A stretch of DNA of 64,000 nt from positions 51,263,337 to 51,327,336 of the forward strand of contig JAKSZU010000002.1 in NCBI GenBank assembly GCA_026018925.1, read 5' to 3'. This DNA comes from Tupaia tana. Its lineage: Eukaryota > Chordata > Mammalia > Scandentia > Tupaiidae. The position numbers and the translations under genes were made by a program. This document shows, in pieces, positions 23,245 to 34,395 of the stretch (position 1 is its first letter; each line of letters opens with the position of its first letter). The notes below the pieces were generated by a model, which worked only from the letters and a program-made list of their open reading frames with translations, was not told where the DNA came from and made no database searches.

Positions 23245-23778
23245 AATCAACTTCTTTTCTACAGCCTGCAATAAATAATTGTAATTTGAAATACAAAATA
23301 TGTATTATAGGATCTACATAACAAAAACTACAAAACTGTGGTCAAAGAAATTAAAGACCCAAATAAATGGAGAAATACGTGACAAAAACAGATTGGAAAA
23401 CTTAATATTGTCAGTTCTTCTCATCTTGGCTATAGGTTTGGTACCGCTCCAATTAAAATCCTGGCAAGCTATTTTGTAAATATTGACAAACTGATAAAAA
23501 AAAAAGTTCATACAGAAAGGCAAAAGATCTAGAGTAGCCAACACAATACCAAAGAACAGTCATACTAACTGATTCCCAGACTGAAGTATGATATTGGTGA
23601 AAGAAGAGATACAAATGTTAATGGAACAGAATAAAGAGCTCAGAAGTAGAAATAGAAAAATACAGGAAACTGATCATTGTCAAAGAAGCAGAGGTAATTC
23701 AACAGAAAAAGGACAATCCTTTCAACAAGTGATGATGAAATAACTGAACATCCAATATGCAAAGAAAAGGAAAAGAAG

Positions 23779-24029
23779 AGGGCCAGTCAGTGGCATGGTG
23801 GTTAAAACAGCTTGATCCCGCAGAGTTGACTGCACAGTTAAGAGTCCCAACATGGTGGCCTGAAAATACCCAAGGCACATGTGGGTGCCTAAAATTCCAA
23901 AAGGGGAGGGGATGAATGGAGAAGTGATTGCAGTGTGACCATCCACCATGGAGAGTGCTTTCTCATTTTCTTGTTCTCTATCTCTTTCTGGGAAGCACAC
24001 ATGCTTTCTAGCAAATTTTTTTAAAAAGA
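23779..24029 (+). mobile_element. tRNA-SINE long form (C) in L1
   Basis: Head GGGCCAGTCAGTGGCATGGT with CAGCTTGATCCCGCAGAG, body CTAAAATTCCAAAAGGGG, CATCCACCATGGAGAGTGCT, CT tract and ACACATGCTTTCTAGCAAA end. Confidence 0.85.
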
Positions 24030-24660
24030 AAGAAAAGGAAGGGAAAAGATAAAGAACCTGGACATAGTTATTTTAATAACTCAAAATGGATCACAGATCT
24101 TAATGTAACATACGAAACTATATAACTCTAGAAAATAAACATAGGAGAAGATCTAGGTGACCTTGGACTTGACAATGACTTTTAGTACTACAACATCAAA
24201 AGCCTGATCCGTTAAAGAAAAATAAATTAATAAGTTGGATCTTATTAAAATTAATACACCTATGCTTTATAAAAGATACACTTTAGACAATGAAAAGACA
24301 AGCTACAGCCTGGGAGAAAATATCTGCAAAACGTGTATATGATAAGAGCCTTTTATCTCTAAAAAAAAAAAACAAACCAAACTCTTAAAACTCAACAATA
24401 ATAAAACAATCTAATTTTAAAATAGGCAAAAGATCTAACTGCGCACCTTAATGAAGAGTATACAGATGGCAAAAAGCATGTGCAAAGATGCTCCATATCA
24501 ATAGGGAATTATAACAACAATGAGATATCATCACATCTTATAGAATGACTAAAATTTTTTTTAAATTATGATATCAAAATCTGGTGAGGATGTGGAACAA
24601 TAGAAATTCTCATGCATTGCTGTTGGAAATGCAAAACAGTAGGACAATTTAGCAGTTTCT

Positions 24661-24938
24661 TTTCTCCTTTTACTTTTTTTTAAAGATTTTTGAGATGGGG
24701 CACAGGCACATGGCCGTGAAAGACAGAGACACAGAAAGAGGGAGACAGGGGAAGTGAGAAATCACAACCCAAGGGGAATGGCCACAGTATAATCTCTTCT
24801 CTATTATCCTCTTGGAACCCTGGGCATGCCCACACAAATGCCTAGTGTGATTTCCAAACCACCAGGCCTGTCGACAAAGCTTGGAGTAGGCCATGTGGGG
24901 TCCAATGCCTTAAACACCATGCCACCTGCTGGCCCCAG
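24661..24938 (-). mobile_element. tRNA-SINE long form in L1, antisense
   Basis: The only minus-strand SINE in the L1. It runs from poly(T) and GAGATGGGGCACAGGCAC to the head complement CCATGCCACCTGCTGGCCCC. The 13-bp TSD TTTAGCAGTTTCT lies at 24648-24660 and 24939-24951. Confidence 0.92.
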
Positions 24939-25057
24939 TTTAGCAGTTTCTTACAGAGCTAAAAATAATCTCACCACACCAAACAGCAATCATGTTCCTA
25001 GGCATTTATCCAACTGACCTGAAAGCCAAGTTCTATACAGAAACCTACATGTAACTA

Positions 25058-25134
25058 TTGGGTCGTTGAAAAGGTATGATGTATTTTTGCATAGAAAAAC
25101 AGAAAAATATGTTATGACTTTTCTGATAACCTAA
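25058..25134. mobile_element. 80-bp palindromic MITE (copy 2)
   Basis: A 77-bp diverged inverted repeat flanked by TA at 25056-25057 and 25135-25136. It shares TATTTTTGCATAGAAAAACA with the complement of copy 1. It interrupts the 3-prime part of the old L1. Confidence 0.82.
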
Positions 25135-25188
25135 TATTTATGGCACATAGTTGCCAAATACTGGAGGCAACCAATAGGTGAGTGGATA

Positions 25189-25416
25189 TGAGGCTGATTG
25201 TGGTTCAAGTCTTGGACCTGGTGGCTTGAAATACATGTCAGGTGCATGTGCATACGTGCCCAAGATCCCAGAAGGAGAATGTAGGAGAAGGAACTGTGGA
25301 ATGGCCATTCCCCCTGGGTGATTTCTCACTTTGCCTCCCACTGTCTCTGTATCTCTCTCTCTCTCTCTCTCTGGCGAGCACATGAGCCCTAAGACAAAAA
25401 CCTCTTTTAAAAAAAA
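25189..25416 (+). mobile_element. tRNA-SINE long form (L), 5-prime truncated, in L1
   Basis: It starts inside the tRNA head (GAGGCTGATTGTGGTTCAAG), missing box A. The direct repeat (G/T)GTGAGTGGATA at 25177-25188 and 25417-25428 belongs to the L1 target, so the truncation happened at insertion. Confidence 0.85.
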
Positions 25417-25845
25417 TGTGAGTGGATAATCAGCTGTGGTATAACCATCAGTAGAATATTCAGGAGTAAAAAGAAATAAGCTATCAAGTCACAAATGGGG
25501 CATGATGAACCTTACATGAAAATTGTCAAGTTAAAGGAACCAGTGCGAGATGGCTACATACTAAAAGATTCCAATTATAGGATATTCTGGAGAAGGCAAA
25601 ACTACAGAAACAGTAAAAAGCTGATAGTTGCTAGGGGTTTGGTGAAGGTAAGAAGGTGAGATAGTAGAAGCAGAGGGGATTTTTTTTAGGGTGATGGAAT
25701 GTGCTGTTATGATATAGCACTAATATATATATGATGCTATGCATCTGTGAAACCCAAAGGACATTATAGCACAGAGTAAAACAACGTACACAAAATTTTA
25801 AAAATCATTTAACAGTTGGAGGATTTTAAGAATGAATGTAGACTG

Positions 25846-26127
25846 GGGACCAGCAGTTGGCGTAATGGCTATGTCGCTGGACTCCCATGTATTCGACTGC
25901 GGTTCGAGTCCCAGACCCAGTGGCTTAAACTCTTGCCAGGTGTGTGTGCGTGTGTGCCCAAGATCTCGAGAGGAGAATGGAGGAGAAAGGATTGCGGTGT
26001 GGCCATCCCCCCAGGGGGGTGATTTCTCGCTTTCTGTCTTTCTGTCTCTCTCTCTTTCTGGTGAGCACACGCGCCCTATAGCAAAAACCTCTCCAAAAAA
26101 AAAAAAAATAAAGAAAAAGAAAAAAAT
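25846..26127 (+). mobile_element. tRNA-SINE long form (L) in L1 3-prime end
   Basis: Complete copy with an A-rich tail. The TSD AGAATGAATGTAGACTG occurs at 25829-25845 and 26128-26144, and the L1 3-prime end resumes after it. Confidence 0.93.
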
Positions 26128-26245
26128 AGAATGAATGTAGACTGTGACTAGAGAATTTAACTGTATTACAAACTTACGAAACAACTTCCCTGAGGAAGGG
26201 AGAGGGAAAGGTGCTGACCTAAAAAGTCATGTTAAAATGAGTCCA

Positions 26246-26531
26246 GGGGCCAACAGGTAGTGTGGTGGTTAAGGCTTTGGACGCCCATGTGGCTAACTAG
26301 AGTTCGAGTCCTGGACCCAGCAGCTTGAAACTCACACTGGGTGTTTGTGTGTGTGCCCAGAATCTCGAGAAAATAGTGGAGAAGGGATTGTGTTGTGACC
26401 ATCCATTGGGGGTGATTTCTCACTTTCTTCCTCTCTGTCTCTCTGGAAAGTGTATGTACCTATAGCAAAATCTCTTAAAAAAAAAAAAAAAAAAAAAAGA
26501 AAAAGAAAAAAGAAAAGAAAAGAAAAAGAAG
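26246..26531 (+). mobile_element. tRNA-SINE long form (L)
   Basis: GGGGCCAACAGGTAGTGTGG head, AGAGTTCGAGTCCTGGACC box B, body with GAATCTCGAGAAAATAGTGG, CT tract, GTACCTATAGCAAAATC end, then a long A-rich tail with AAAAG units. Confidence 0.85.
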
Positions 26532-26800
26532 GACCGGCAGTTGGCATAATGGCTATGTCATTGGACTCCCACGTAGTCAACAGTGGTTCGATTCCCAGAC
26601 CCAGTGGCTTAAACTCATGCTAGACGTGTGTGCATGCGTGCCCAAGATCCCGAGAGGAGAATGGAGGAGAAGGGATTGCGGCGTGGCCATCCCCCTGGGG
26701 GGTGATTTCTCGCTTTCTATCTCTCTTTCTCTGTCTTTCTGATGGGAGCACGCACCCTATAGCAAAAACCTCTCCAAAAAAAAAAAAAAAAAAAAAGAAA
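26532..26800 (+). mobile_element. tRNA-SINE long form (L), tandem to previous
   Basis: GGACCGGCAGTTGGCATAAT head through GCACCCTATAGCAAAAACC and poly(A). It begins directly in the A-rich tail of the preceding SINE. Confidence 0.88.
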
Positions 26801-28608
26801 GAAAGAAATAAAATGTCAAAACAAATATAAATACCCAAAGAAGAGGAAGTACATAAACCTACATGTCTGACTTTGATTTGAAAACTAGGTGACAGCTTTA
26901 AAAGAAATTTCAAAATGAAGATTCATAAGTAAAACCATGTTGTAAAATACAACAAAGATGTTAAGTACAGGAGCAACCAATTTTAAAAACTATCTAAAAT
27001 AAGAATATTGGGTAATTTAGTGAAAAAGTCAAACTTATTAGTCATCTGATTTAGCTACTTTTTACTTTTCATCAGGTTTTGTGGTATGTCACAAGCTTGC
27101 TTTCCTCGCAAGGAAGGGAGGAACTTCAAATCTAAACATGTCCAAACAGAGCAATAACCAGTCCCAACTGGGAGCAGCATAAAGACTGACCAACTGTGCT
27201 GTCAGCTGAGGATGGTATTTGTCTGCAACAGCACCACTGATTAGCAATATACACATTTGGGGCCAAGAAACAGTGAACACAACCCCCGCCTGAAAAAGAC
27301 ACACAGAATGCTATTTTCTTCATTGTTAAAAAAAAAGTCATTTCAATTTATAGTGAGTCACAAATTTTTCATCTCGCTAAAGATAAGGACAGTATGCAAG
27401 TCTTTAGATAATGAAAATAGATTTTAAATATATAAAAATTATTGAAAGAATAATCATTGATTGGAATGGCCAGGAAGACTGATGAGATTAGCTTTCTGAG
27501 TGGCAGGCCAACACCAAAGCAGGCTCCAGCTTTTCAACAACTCATCAACACAAGGGCAAGTAACAGACGTTCCCTTCCATCCCCAAATCACAGCACAGAT
27601 TTGCACGATCCTTAACCCAGGACTCTCAGCCGGAAGGCAAACGCTGTTTTCCAGTCTGACTATAAGAAGTACAATTTTCTAAGAAAACCATCTTTAGTAA
27701 GCACGAGGAATTAACAAAATACTGGTGCCAACAAACAGTCATTCACCACTGACCTCCCTTATTTTTCATACCCACTTTCCGGTCTCTGGATCTCAATTTT
27801 ACATGGCAAGATAAGGAACAAACACAGCTTCTGCTACTTAGGTACAGGAAATGTCCTCAGAATACATACTTTTATGAACAGAACAGTATATGTGATAGTT
27901 TATTGTGGTAAAAATTGTTCAATTAGCATAACTTTTCAAATAAAATGGGTTTAATACTTTTTTTGTCTAAGCTGATCCCGAAGCTAATCGTGATGAACAC
28001 TGCTTAATAACAGATACTGCTTTATAATGGAAATATAATTCGAGTCCTAAACAACTGATTTGCAAACAAATTTCTGGAACAAATGGGAAATTACTTAAGA
28101 AACAGAGAAATTCATTTCACAGATCAGTTTCACAATGGTTTAAAAATTCTTAGGGAACAGTAGCTTTAAAGTTGATTTTACAAACAAAAGGGTTCCCTGA
28201 AGTTTCAAAAAGGAACAAAGTATTTTATTAGAAAAAATTTAAAAATTTTATGTACTAAACATTGAAACTGGGTCAGAATATAATGGTGCTACTTTAGTGA
28301 AAAATGTAACAAATCAGTTGATTATTTTTAACATAAAAGGAGTTAGGCAAGCTGTAACACTGTATATTGAGTAACACAACATGAATTGACTCTTTGAAAG
28401 AAAAAAATGTAACCTTGGAAAAATGTTTAAATTGGGTCCCTCTTATGACCTTCATGCTTACTATTGATGTTAGGCCAAAGATAGGGGTATGAAAAACATT
28501 TAAAAGACTGTAGAATTACTAAGAATTTGGGAATCACAGCTACTGTTTTTTTTTTTTTTTTCTGTAATTGAACACAAGATAAAACATGATAAATCATTAC
28601 CTTGACAT
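26801..28608. other. SINE-free noncoding interval
   Basis: 1.8 kb of apparently unique sequence with no SINE, LINE or LTR that I can see. A T17 run lies near 28544-28561. No supported gene. Confidence 0.45.
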
Positions 28609-28935
28609 TGTCTTAGTCCATTTTGTGCTTCTATAACAGAATACCTAAGACTAGGTAATTTATAAAGAACAGAAATTTATTTTTCACAGTTCTGAAGACT
28701 AGGAAGTCCAAGATCACGTTATCGGCAAAAGCAGATACTGGTAAGGGCCTTCTTGCCCTGTCCCTACATGGCAGAAGAGCAAAAGTAAGTGCCTTGAAAC
28801 ATCTTTTATAAGGTCCTAATCCCATTAATGTGGGAACAGCCCTTGTGGCCTAATCACCTCTTAAAGGTCCCACCTCTTAATAATTTCACATTGGCGACAC
28901 CTGAATTTTGGAAGCACTATATTCAAACCATAACA
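28609..28935 (-). mobile_element. MaLR-type solo LTR (MST/MLT1 lineage), reverse
   Basis: It begins TGTCTTAGTCCATTTTGTGC and ends AACCATAACA, so the termini are TG...CA. Internal motifs ACAGAATACCTAAGACTAGG and TAATTTATAAAGAACAGAAA, plus TAATCACCTCTTAAAGG, match a reversed MaLR LTR. No internal region follows; it is a solo LTR with no coding content. Confidence 0.75.
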
Positions 28936-28999
28936 AACAACAATGGTTTTGAGAAAGAAGTAGTTCTTTTTTATTTAATACTTTTAAAATATATTCAAA

Positions 29000-29213
29000 C
29001 ATTGGGACCAGCAGATGGCATAATGGTTACATTGTTGGACTCCCATGTAGTTGACTGTGGTTCAAGTCCTGGGCTGGGTGACTTAAACTCACGTTGGGTG
29101 CATGTGAGTGCGTGCCCAAGATTCCAAGAGGACAGTGGGAGGAAAGGGATTGTGGTGTGGCTATCTCCCCTGTGAGGTGATTTCTCACTTTCTGTCTTTC
29201 TGTCACTCTTGTC
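29000..29213 (+). mobile_element. tRNA-SINE long form (L), 3-prime truncated
   Basis: GGGACCAGCAGATGGCATAA head and body are present, but the element stops after the CT tract with no CCCTATAGC end and no poly(A), so the tail was probably lost by deletion. Confidence 0.85.
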
Positions 29214-29339
29214 TATAAAGGTACTGATACTAGGTCATGCTCTAGTTATGTATTGAATTTATGTTTTATAGGCCTAAAGGCAAGATTATCCTATAGTAAA
29301 CATTGTTGATTACTATCAAGTGTGCAGTTTTGAGAGGAG

Positions 29340-29530
29340 CAGAATATACCTCTAGTTTATTCATTTGTTTATCCACTCAACAAATATTTACTATTGACTT
29401 AATATGGATTGAGGACTGAGGGTATGGTGAGCAAAACTACAAAGTTGTCACCCACAAAGTTTATAAGCTCGTTAAGGGAAATAGGTATTATTAATCAACA
29501 AATGATTTAAAATCACACTATGGTAAGTTG
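29340..29530. repeat. Ancient MIR/L2-type fragment
   Basis: CCACTCAACAAATATTTACT, GGGTATGGTGAGCAAAACTA and AATCAACAAATGATTTAAAA follow a common mammal-wide repeat. The exact family is uncertain. Confidence 0.45.
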
Positions 29531-29639
29531 TAAATGTTAGGAAAAAAAGGTATATGGTCATATGTCACAATATATGATATGTCATGATACACAATATATG
29601 TCACAATATACAATAAGGAGTTGGCTTAGACTGGTAGTG

Positions 29640-30125
29640 GGGTACCAATTGTTCTGGTACATTTATGGAACAAGGCCCCTGTTCCAGCGAGACATGCTTT
29701 TGAGGCATGACCCTTGCTCACTCCAGGTTCTAATCCTTAACTCTAGCTGCTAATGTGGTTCTCCTTCCTCTTATACCTTATATTCTGAAAAGAGGACCTC
29801 CTCTTCCTACCTTGTTCCTGGGTGGAGAGAGGAAAGTGACAGTAGAATAATTCTGGTTCTTACCTCCCTTCAATTTATAGTTTTACATCCAAATTCTCCA
29901 AGTGGCTCTCCAGTCTTTCTTGGGTCCCCAGTTTTGCATTAGTTTGGAAGCAGATCTCAACCAAGTCTGCAGTCCCAGCTGACATGTTGACTGTAACCTC
30001 ATGAGAAACCCCAAGCCAGAACCTCCTAGTTAGGCCACTCCTAAAGTTACAACCTTTAGAAACTATGAGATAATTCATTTATTGTTTTAAGCTGATATGT
30101 TACATAGCACTAGATAACAAATACA
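29640..30125 (+). mobile_element. MLT1-type MaLR LTR
   Basis: The 3-prime part is characteristic: GACTGTAACCTCATGAGAAA, CCCAAGCCAGAACCTCCTAG, ACTATGAGATAATTCATTTA, TGTTTTAAGCTGATATGTTA and AGATAACAAATACAGTG. The 5-prime limit is uncertain. Solo LTR, no coding region. Confidence 0.75.
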
Positions 30126-31485
30126 GTGATACATAGGGGACAAGAGCCATTTTATGACCTGAAGGATGAAAACTACTTTCTTAGAATGGTGGAGGATAAT
30201 TTTAAAACAGTTGAGCATCAGCATCAAGTCTGAACTACTTGGATGAAGAGTTCTTTTGGAGAGAGCCCCCTATCTGTCTATAGCACACAGTAGGGTTTGC
30301 TGCTATATGCGGCTAAATACAGTCCTGACAGACATAGTCAATAATCTCTCTGACCCAATTAGTTTCCAAAGAAAAGTTCCCTTATTCAAGGATCTTCCTT
30401 TACTTAGAAGTTTATACTTTTCTTATCTCCTGGAACCCAGCTGTTCATTTCTCAATTCAGAAAAAATGCTCAGGCTGTCCTGCATTCCCAGTACTTAGTT
30501 GCTAGGATCATCCCTTTCATGCAGCAAGCAATTACACTTTTAGTAGGATGACTACTTCTTGCTCCCTTTGACATGCTTTTTTTGTTAAAAAATGTATTTA
30601 GCCATATCCGTAAACACAAAAAATTCAGAAATGGATTCTAAGAACCTAGATCATACAATCCATACGTAAATGGGTTTCCTCGATTATACTTTGTTTTATC
30701 ATATGGATTCTAGGAATATGTTTCAGTCCAAGAGCAGGGACTGGCTATCTCTGAATGAAATACAAAAAAAGTGAGAGTTTAGCTCAGGGAAAAGAAAAAA
30801 AAAACAACCAAAAAATAAAACCTTCTAAAAAACCCATAACCCTTCTCTTAACTGCAAATCTCTCTCTAGATGCCAAGAGATGCCAAAAACTGTAACACAT
30901 AAGAGAAGGAAAGTTTCATTTGGCCCAGAAGTAAAAGTAATTTAGATCCAGTGACCTTGGTTTCTTTTTTCTTTCCAAGTGGACAATTGCTCAGAGATAG
31001 AGGCAACACAGCCTCAGAAGAGGAAAAAAATTACAGGAAATCCTGATCCACGCTTGTCCAAAATCATCAAACAATCTAGGCAACTGGTATTCACTCATAT
31101 GATAGCTTTCAAGTTGTCAGCGATTCTTGGCAAATATAAGAATAGAAAATAACTTCAGCAAAACTTTGAGCTCTAAAAAACTTTAGCGTTCTCACGAGTC
31201 TCTTGCCCTTAAAAAGGGTGGGGTTGGGTATATCTAAGAAAGGAAATTTAGCCAGAGAATAAACCTTCTGCTCTAAGAGATAATGTAATCCAAGATACCA
31301 AATATAATGTATTTGAGGAACCACCACATTTAATATGGAGTTTTCCGAAATTTATGTTAACTCCATGTGTGTGTACGTATGTGGATATATATATATCTCA
31401 CATATACATAAACTTTATAAATGATAATTTCTTAATTTTAACTAACCCAAGGAAGCCATTTCTAAAAACTTTAAATTTTTTGTAT

Positions 31486-31490
<5 letters not shown>
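30126..31490. other. Noncoding interval, nothing recognised
   Basis: About 1.4 kb without a recognised repeat or gene. Confidence 0.4.
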
Positions 31491-31492
<2 letters not shown>

Positions 31493-31526
<34 letters not shown>

Positions 31527-31757
31527 TGGTAGGGCATGTGTGCTTCATGAAGAGAGGGAGAGACAGTGAGAGAGAGGAAGTGAGAAATCACAGTCCAGAG
31601 GGGATGGCCACATTGCAATCCTTTCTCCTCCATTCCTCTCTTGGGATTTTTGGCATGTGAGCCTGGCGTGTTTTCCAGGCTGCCAAGTTGGGACTTGAAC
31701 TGAAAAGTCGGCCATGTGGGATCCAGCACCTTAACCACGATGCCACTTGCTGCCCCT
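31493..31757 (-). mobile_element. tRNA-SINE long form (C) with about 33-bp poly(A)
   Basis: A T-run of about 33 bp starts it, then GGTAGGGCATGTGTGCTT, purine tract, CCAGAGGGGATGGCCACATT and head complement GGCCATGTGGGATCCAGCAC to CACTTGCTGCCCC. Confidence 0.88.
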
Positions 31758-31849
31758 CTGAAAACTTTATTTCAAGAAAAGTTTACTCTGAGATGTAAAG
31801 AACAGTCTATGGTCTGTTTGAAGGCAGCTGGGGTTTACTCCTGGATTCT

Positions 31850-32116
31850 CTCTTTTTTTTTTTTTTTTGTGGAGAGATTTTCGCTATAGGGCGCGTGCGC
31901 TTGCCAGACAGACAGCGAGAGACATAGAGACAGAAAGCGAGAAATCACCCCCCAGGGGGGATGGTCACGCCGCAATCCCTTCTCCTCCATTCTCCTCTAG
32001 GGATCTTGGGCACTCACGCGCCTGGTGTGAGTTTTAAGCCACCGGGTCCGGGACGCGAACCACGGTGGACTATGTAGGAGTCCAGCGACATAGCCATTAC
32101 GCTAACTGCTGGTCCC
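31850..32116 (-). mobile_element. tRNA-SINE long form (L)
   Basis: Complete CpG-rich copy ending GCTAACTGCTGGTCCC. The 13-bp TSD ACTCCTGGATTCT is at 31837-31849 and 32117-32129. Confidence 0.95.
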
Positions 32117-32129
32117 ACTCCTGGATTCT

Positions 32130-32600
32130 AAGAGTACTGCTTCATCAGACACAAAACAGTGTCTCACAGAAATGTGACAGTTGCTATTCTAACGATCAAT
32201 AGATGTGCTTTTAATATTTATTCAATTGTATATCTTCAGAACTAACATGGCATGGATTGCTAAGCCTGGAATAGTTCCCTGACTTTCTAAAACATGGTCA
32301 CTTCTATGATGGCTATATACAAAAAGGCAGAACAGGCAAGCAACATTTGAAATGCTAGTTCCCATCTCACAAAGATCCACACAGAACTCCTCACAACATA
32401 TTTACAGGAAGTTATCATATTCGTACATACTTTTGCATTTGATCTGTGGAATTACTTTGGGAATAAATACAGTTCTAATTTTTATTCTGTCCTCTGCTGC
32501 CCCTACTGTTCTTCCCAATAACTGACAATAACATATTGTTCAGAAAAGTTATTTATTAAAAGATTCCTGAGACTTTTTTGTAATTTGAGTATTTCTTCCA
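32130..32600. other. Noncoding interval
   Basis: Unique-looking sequence with no repeat recognised. It leads into the candidate splice acceptor near 32607. Confidence 0.4.
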
Positions 32601-32607
32601 TTCACAG

Positions 32608-32820
32608 GAAGGCAGGCCTAGACCATAACAATGAAAGTGAGCTCCACCAGAGGCAAGACAATGTGAGAAAACTCAGGGACTTCCCCTTTGCTACCATGTA
32701 CTCTTTGACCTACTTTGGTTTTCTGCAAATCACCCCTGTGGTTCTTGGTCTGAAAGCACTGAAGCTGGGCTTCTGTTAATCACTGTACATTAATGAACAA
32801 TAAATAACAAATAAAAAAAC
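32608..32820 (+). other. Candidate orphan terminal exon (unconfirmed)
   Basis: A pyrimidine-rich stretch ending TTCTTCCATTCACAG (AG at 32606-32607) could be a splice acceptor. After it, 56 codons stay open to a TAA at 32777-32779. The peptide starts KAGLDHNNESELHQRQ and ends with a hydrophobic stretch and ...KALKLGFC. Two AATAAA signals follow at 32799-32804 and 32810-32815. I do not recognise the protein and no upstream exon is visible. It could instead be a 5-prime-truncated retrocopy or chance. Confidence 0.25.
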
Positions 32821-32921
32821 ATGAAACACACATTTATATTAAAGTGTAAACATCATCTAGAATCTGTGGGAAAAGCCATGCTGTTAAATACAACTTATTA
32901 ACAATGGATAATTTGTTGAGT

Positions 32922-33194
32922 ATTTTTTTCTTTTTTTTTTTGGAGAGGTTTTCGCTATAGGGCGCGTGAGCTCGCCAGACAGACAGAGAGAGACATAGAG
33001 ACAGAAAGCGAGAAATCACCCCCCAGAGGGGATGGTCACGCCACAATCCCTTCTCCTCCATTCTCCTCTCGGGATCTTGGGCACGCACGCACACGCGCCC
33101 GGCGTGAGTTTTAAGCCACCGGGTCCAGGATGCAAACCACGGTCGACTACGTGAGAGTCCAGCGACATAGCCATTACGCTAACTGCTGGTTCCC
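32922..33194 (-). mobile_element. tRNA-SINE long form (L), recent
   Basis: Complete CpG-rich copy. The TSD is 22 bp and perfect (32900-32921 and 33195-33216, beginning AACAATGGATAATTTG), which supports a young L1-mediated insertion. Confidence 0.96.
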
Positions 33195-33259
33195 AACAAT
33201 GGATAATTTGTTGAGTTTCTGTTTTTTCTAGAATAATTACTTAAAAGGAAACTTCTTTT

Positions 33260-33528
33260 AAAAATTCATGACAGAGCATTCATTTAATGTGTGTGAGAGG
33301 AGAGAAAGAAAAAGAGAAGCACAGGCTCGATCATGTTACCATGCCCTTCCTCCAGTCCTCAGCCTCCAGGGTTCTGACCATGAGCACACATGCCTAGGGA
33401 ATTTGTAGGCTGCCTGGGCTGTGGACTCGCCCATGGACAGCACGTGGCTTCTATCTCTGCAGTCAGGTACACAAGTAGCTGTGCCCCAAAGGAGATTGGG
33501 CCAGAAGGGAGACTTTTAAAATAAGTAT
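33260..33528 (-). mobile_element. D-family SINE, divergent
   Basis: Read on the minus strand it has AGCCACGTGCTGTCCATGGG, GGCATGTGTGCTCATGGTC, GGGCATGGTAACATGATCGA, then a CT tract. It resembles the D copies in layout but is strongly diverged. Confidence 0.4.
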
Positions 33529-33529
33529 T

Positions 33530-34395
33530 ATAAGAGAAATGTTATAATAACTTCTTAAACTAATGCCTTGCATATATAGTCTAAATCCATAAATCACATC
33601 TTTTATTAAAAGTACCTGTTTATAAAACTGTAATTTCTAACAGAAGTAGGAAGAGAGATCTGACCTGCTTGATTTGACCTGCCAAGTCTTTTCTTCTTGG
33701 AAAGAAGATGAAGTCTGTCTTTTCTATTGATTATTATTATCAGTGTTGTGGAGTTTTATAAAGATTCTAGAAACTGTCATATGAAAATAAACAGCAGTGA
33801 AAGTGAACTAATCTTTTTTAGAGGGAAAATCCCTCAAAGGCAAAGACAATTCCCTCTCTCATTTACCTTTGTAGGTCAAGAAAAAGTAGGCCATCAATGA
33901 CTATAATTAGTATAGTATCATAGGATGCTCAATACTACTTAAACTACACGGAATAATTTAATCTCATTTGAATTATGATTAAGTGAGAGCAGTACTGAGT
34001 ATGTCATGGAGAAACTAGTAAGCCTCAACTTTGTTCCTGGAAGGTAGCAATTCTCCTTGCCCAGCCAAGACAAAAATGCAAGAGAATCATAATCACATAC
34101 TCCTTCCCTCTTTGTAAAATTAATGGCAGACAACTTTCAACATCTCCAGAGGGAAAGAATGTATCACTCTTCCTACCCTCCCCTTGCAGTCTTTTCATCA
34201 GGATAGACTGACTTCTAATCAAATAAATCTAAATACTTAATTCAATAAATGTACGTAAACCTTGATTTAATTTATGATTACAACTGCTCTTCAGAGTTGT
34301 ACATTTTCTGTATAAATGCATTTTACTCCTTAAAGTGTGTTACACAGATTATTCCCAACTCAGATATATTTCTGACTTTAAAATGCACATAACCT
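33530..34395. other. Noncoding interval, nothing recognised
   Basis: A/T-rich DNA without a gene or repeat that I can name. Confidence 0.4.

Larger units (their letters stand above)
16900..26235 (+). mobile_element. LINE-1 (L1M lineage), near full length, inactive, split by insertions
   Basis: Motifs follow a mammalian L1 in order on the plus strand. A 5-prime-UTR-like part lies at about 16900-17560. An ORF1-region block at about 17640-18500 has CTCAAGCTGAATGGGAAAA, CAGATTTCTCATCAGAGACC and GAAAAGAACTGTCAAC. ORF2 begins near 18955 and runs on through ATTAATACCAAATAAAGTAG, CATATCAAAATTTGTGGGAC and a 3-prime end near 25750-26235. Many stops and indels leave no long frame, so the element is dead. 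At least eleven SINEs, three mariner-like MITEs and a second L1 fragment interrupt it. The 5-prime boundary is uncertain by about 100 bp. This is an old family shared by eutherians, which fits its divergence. Confidence 0.85.

Noticed and set aside
16900..26235. Active LINE-1 with ORF1/ORF2 proteins
   Set aside because: The element is old, full of stops and split by many insertions; no long ORF survives.
28609..28935. Retroviral provirus
   Set aside because: Only a solo MaLR-type LTR is present, with no internal gag, pol or env-like sequence.
32608..32820. Calling the 56-codon frame a confirmed protein gene
   Set aside because: No upstream exon, no recognised family and alternative explanations exist; kept only as a candidate.
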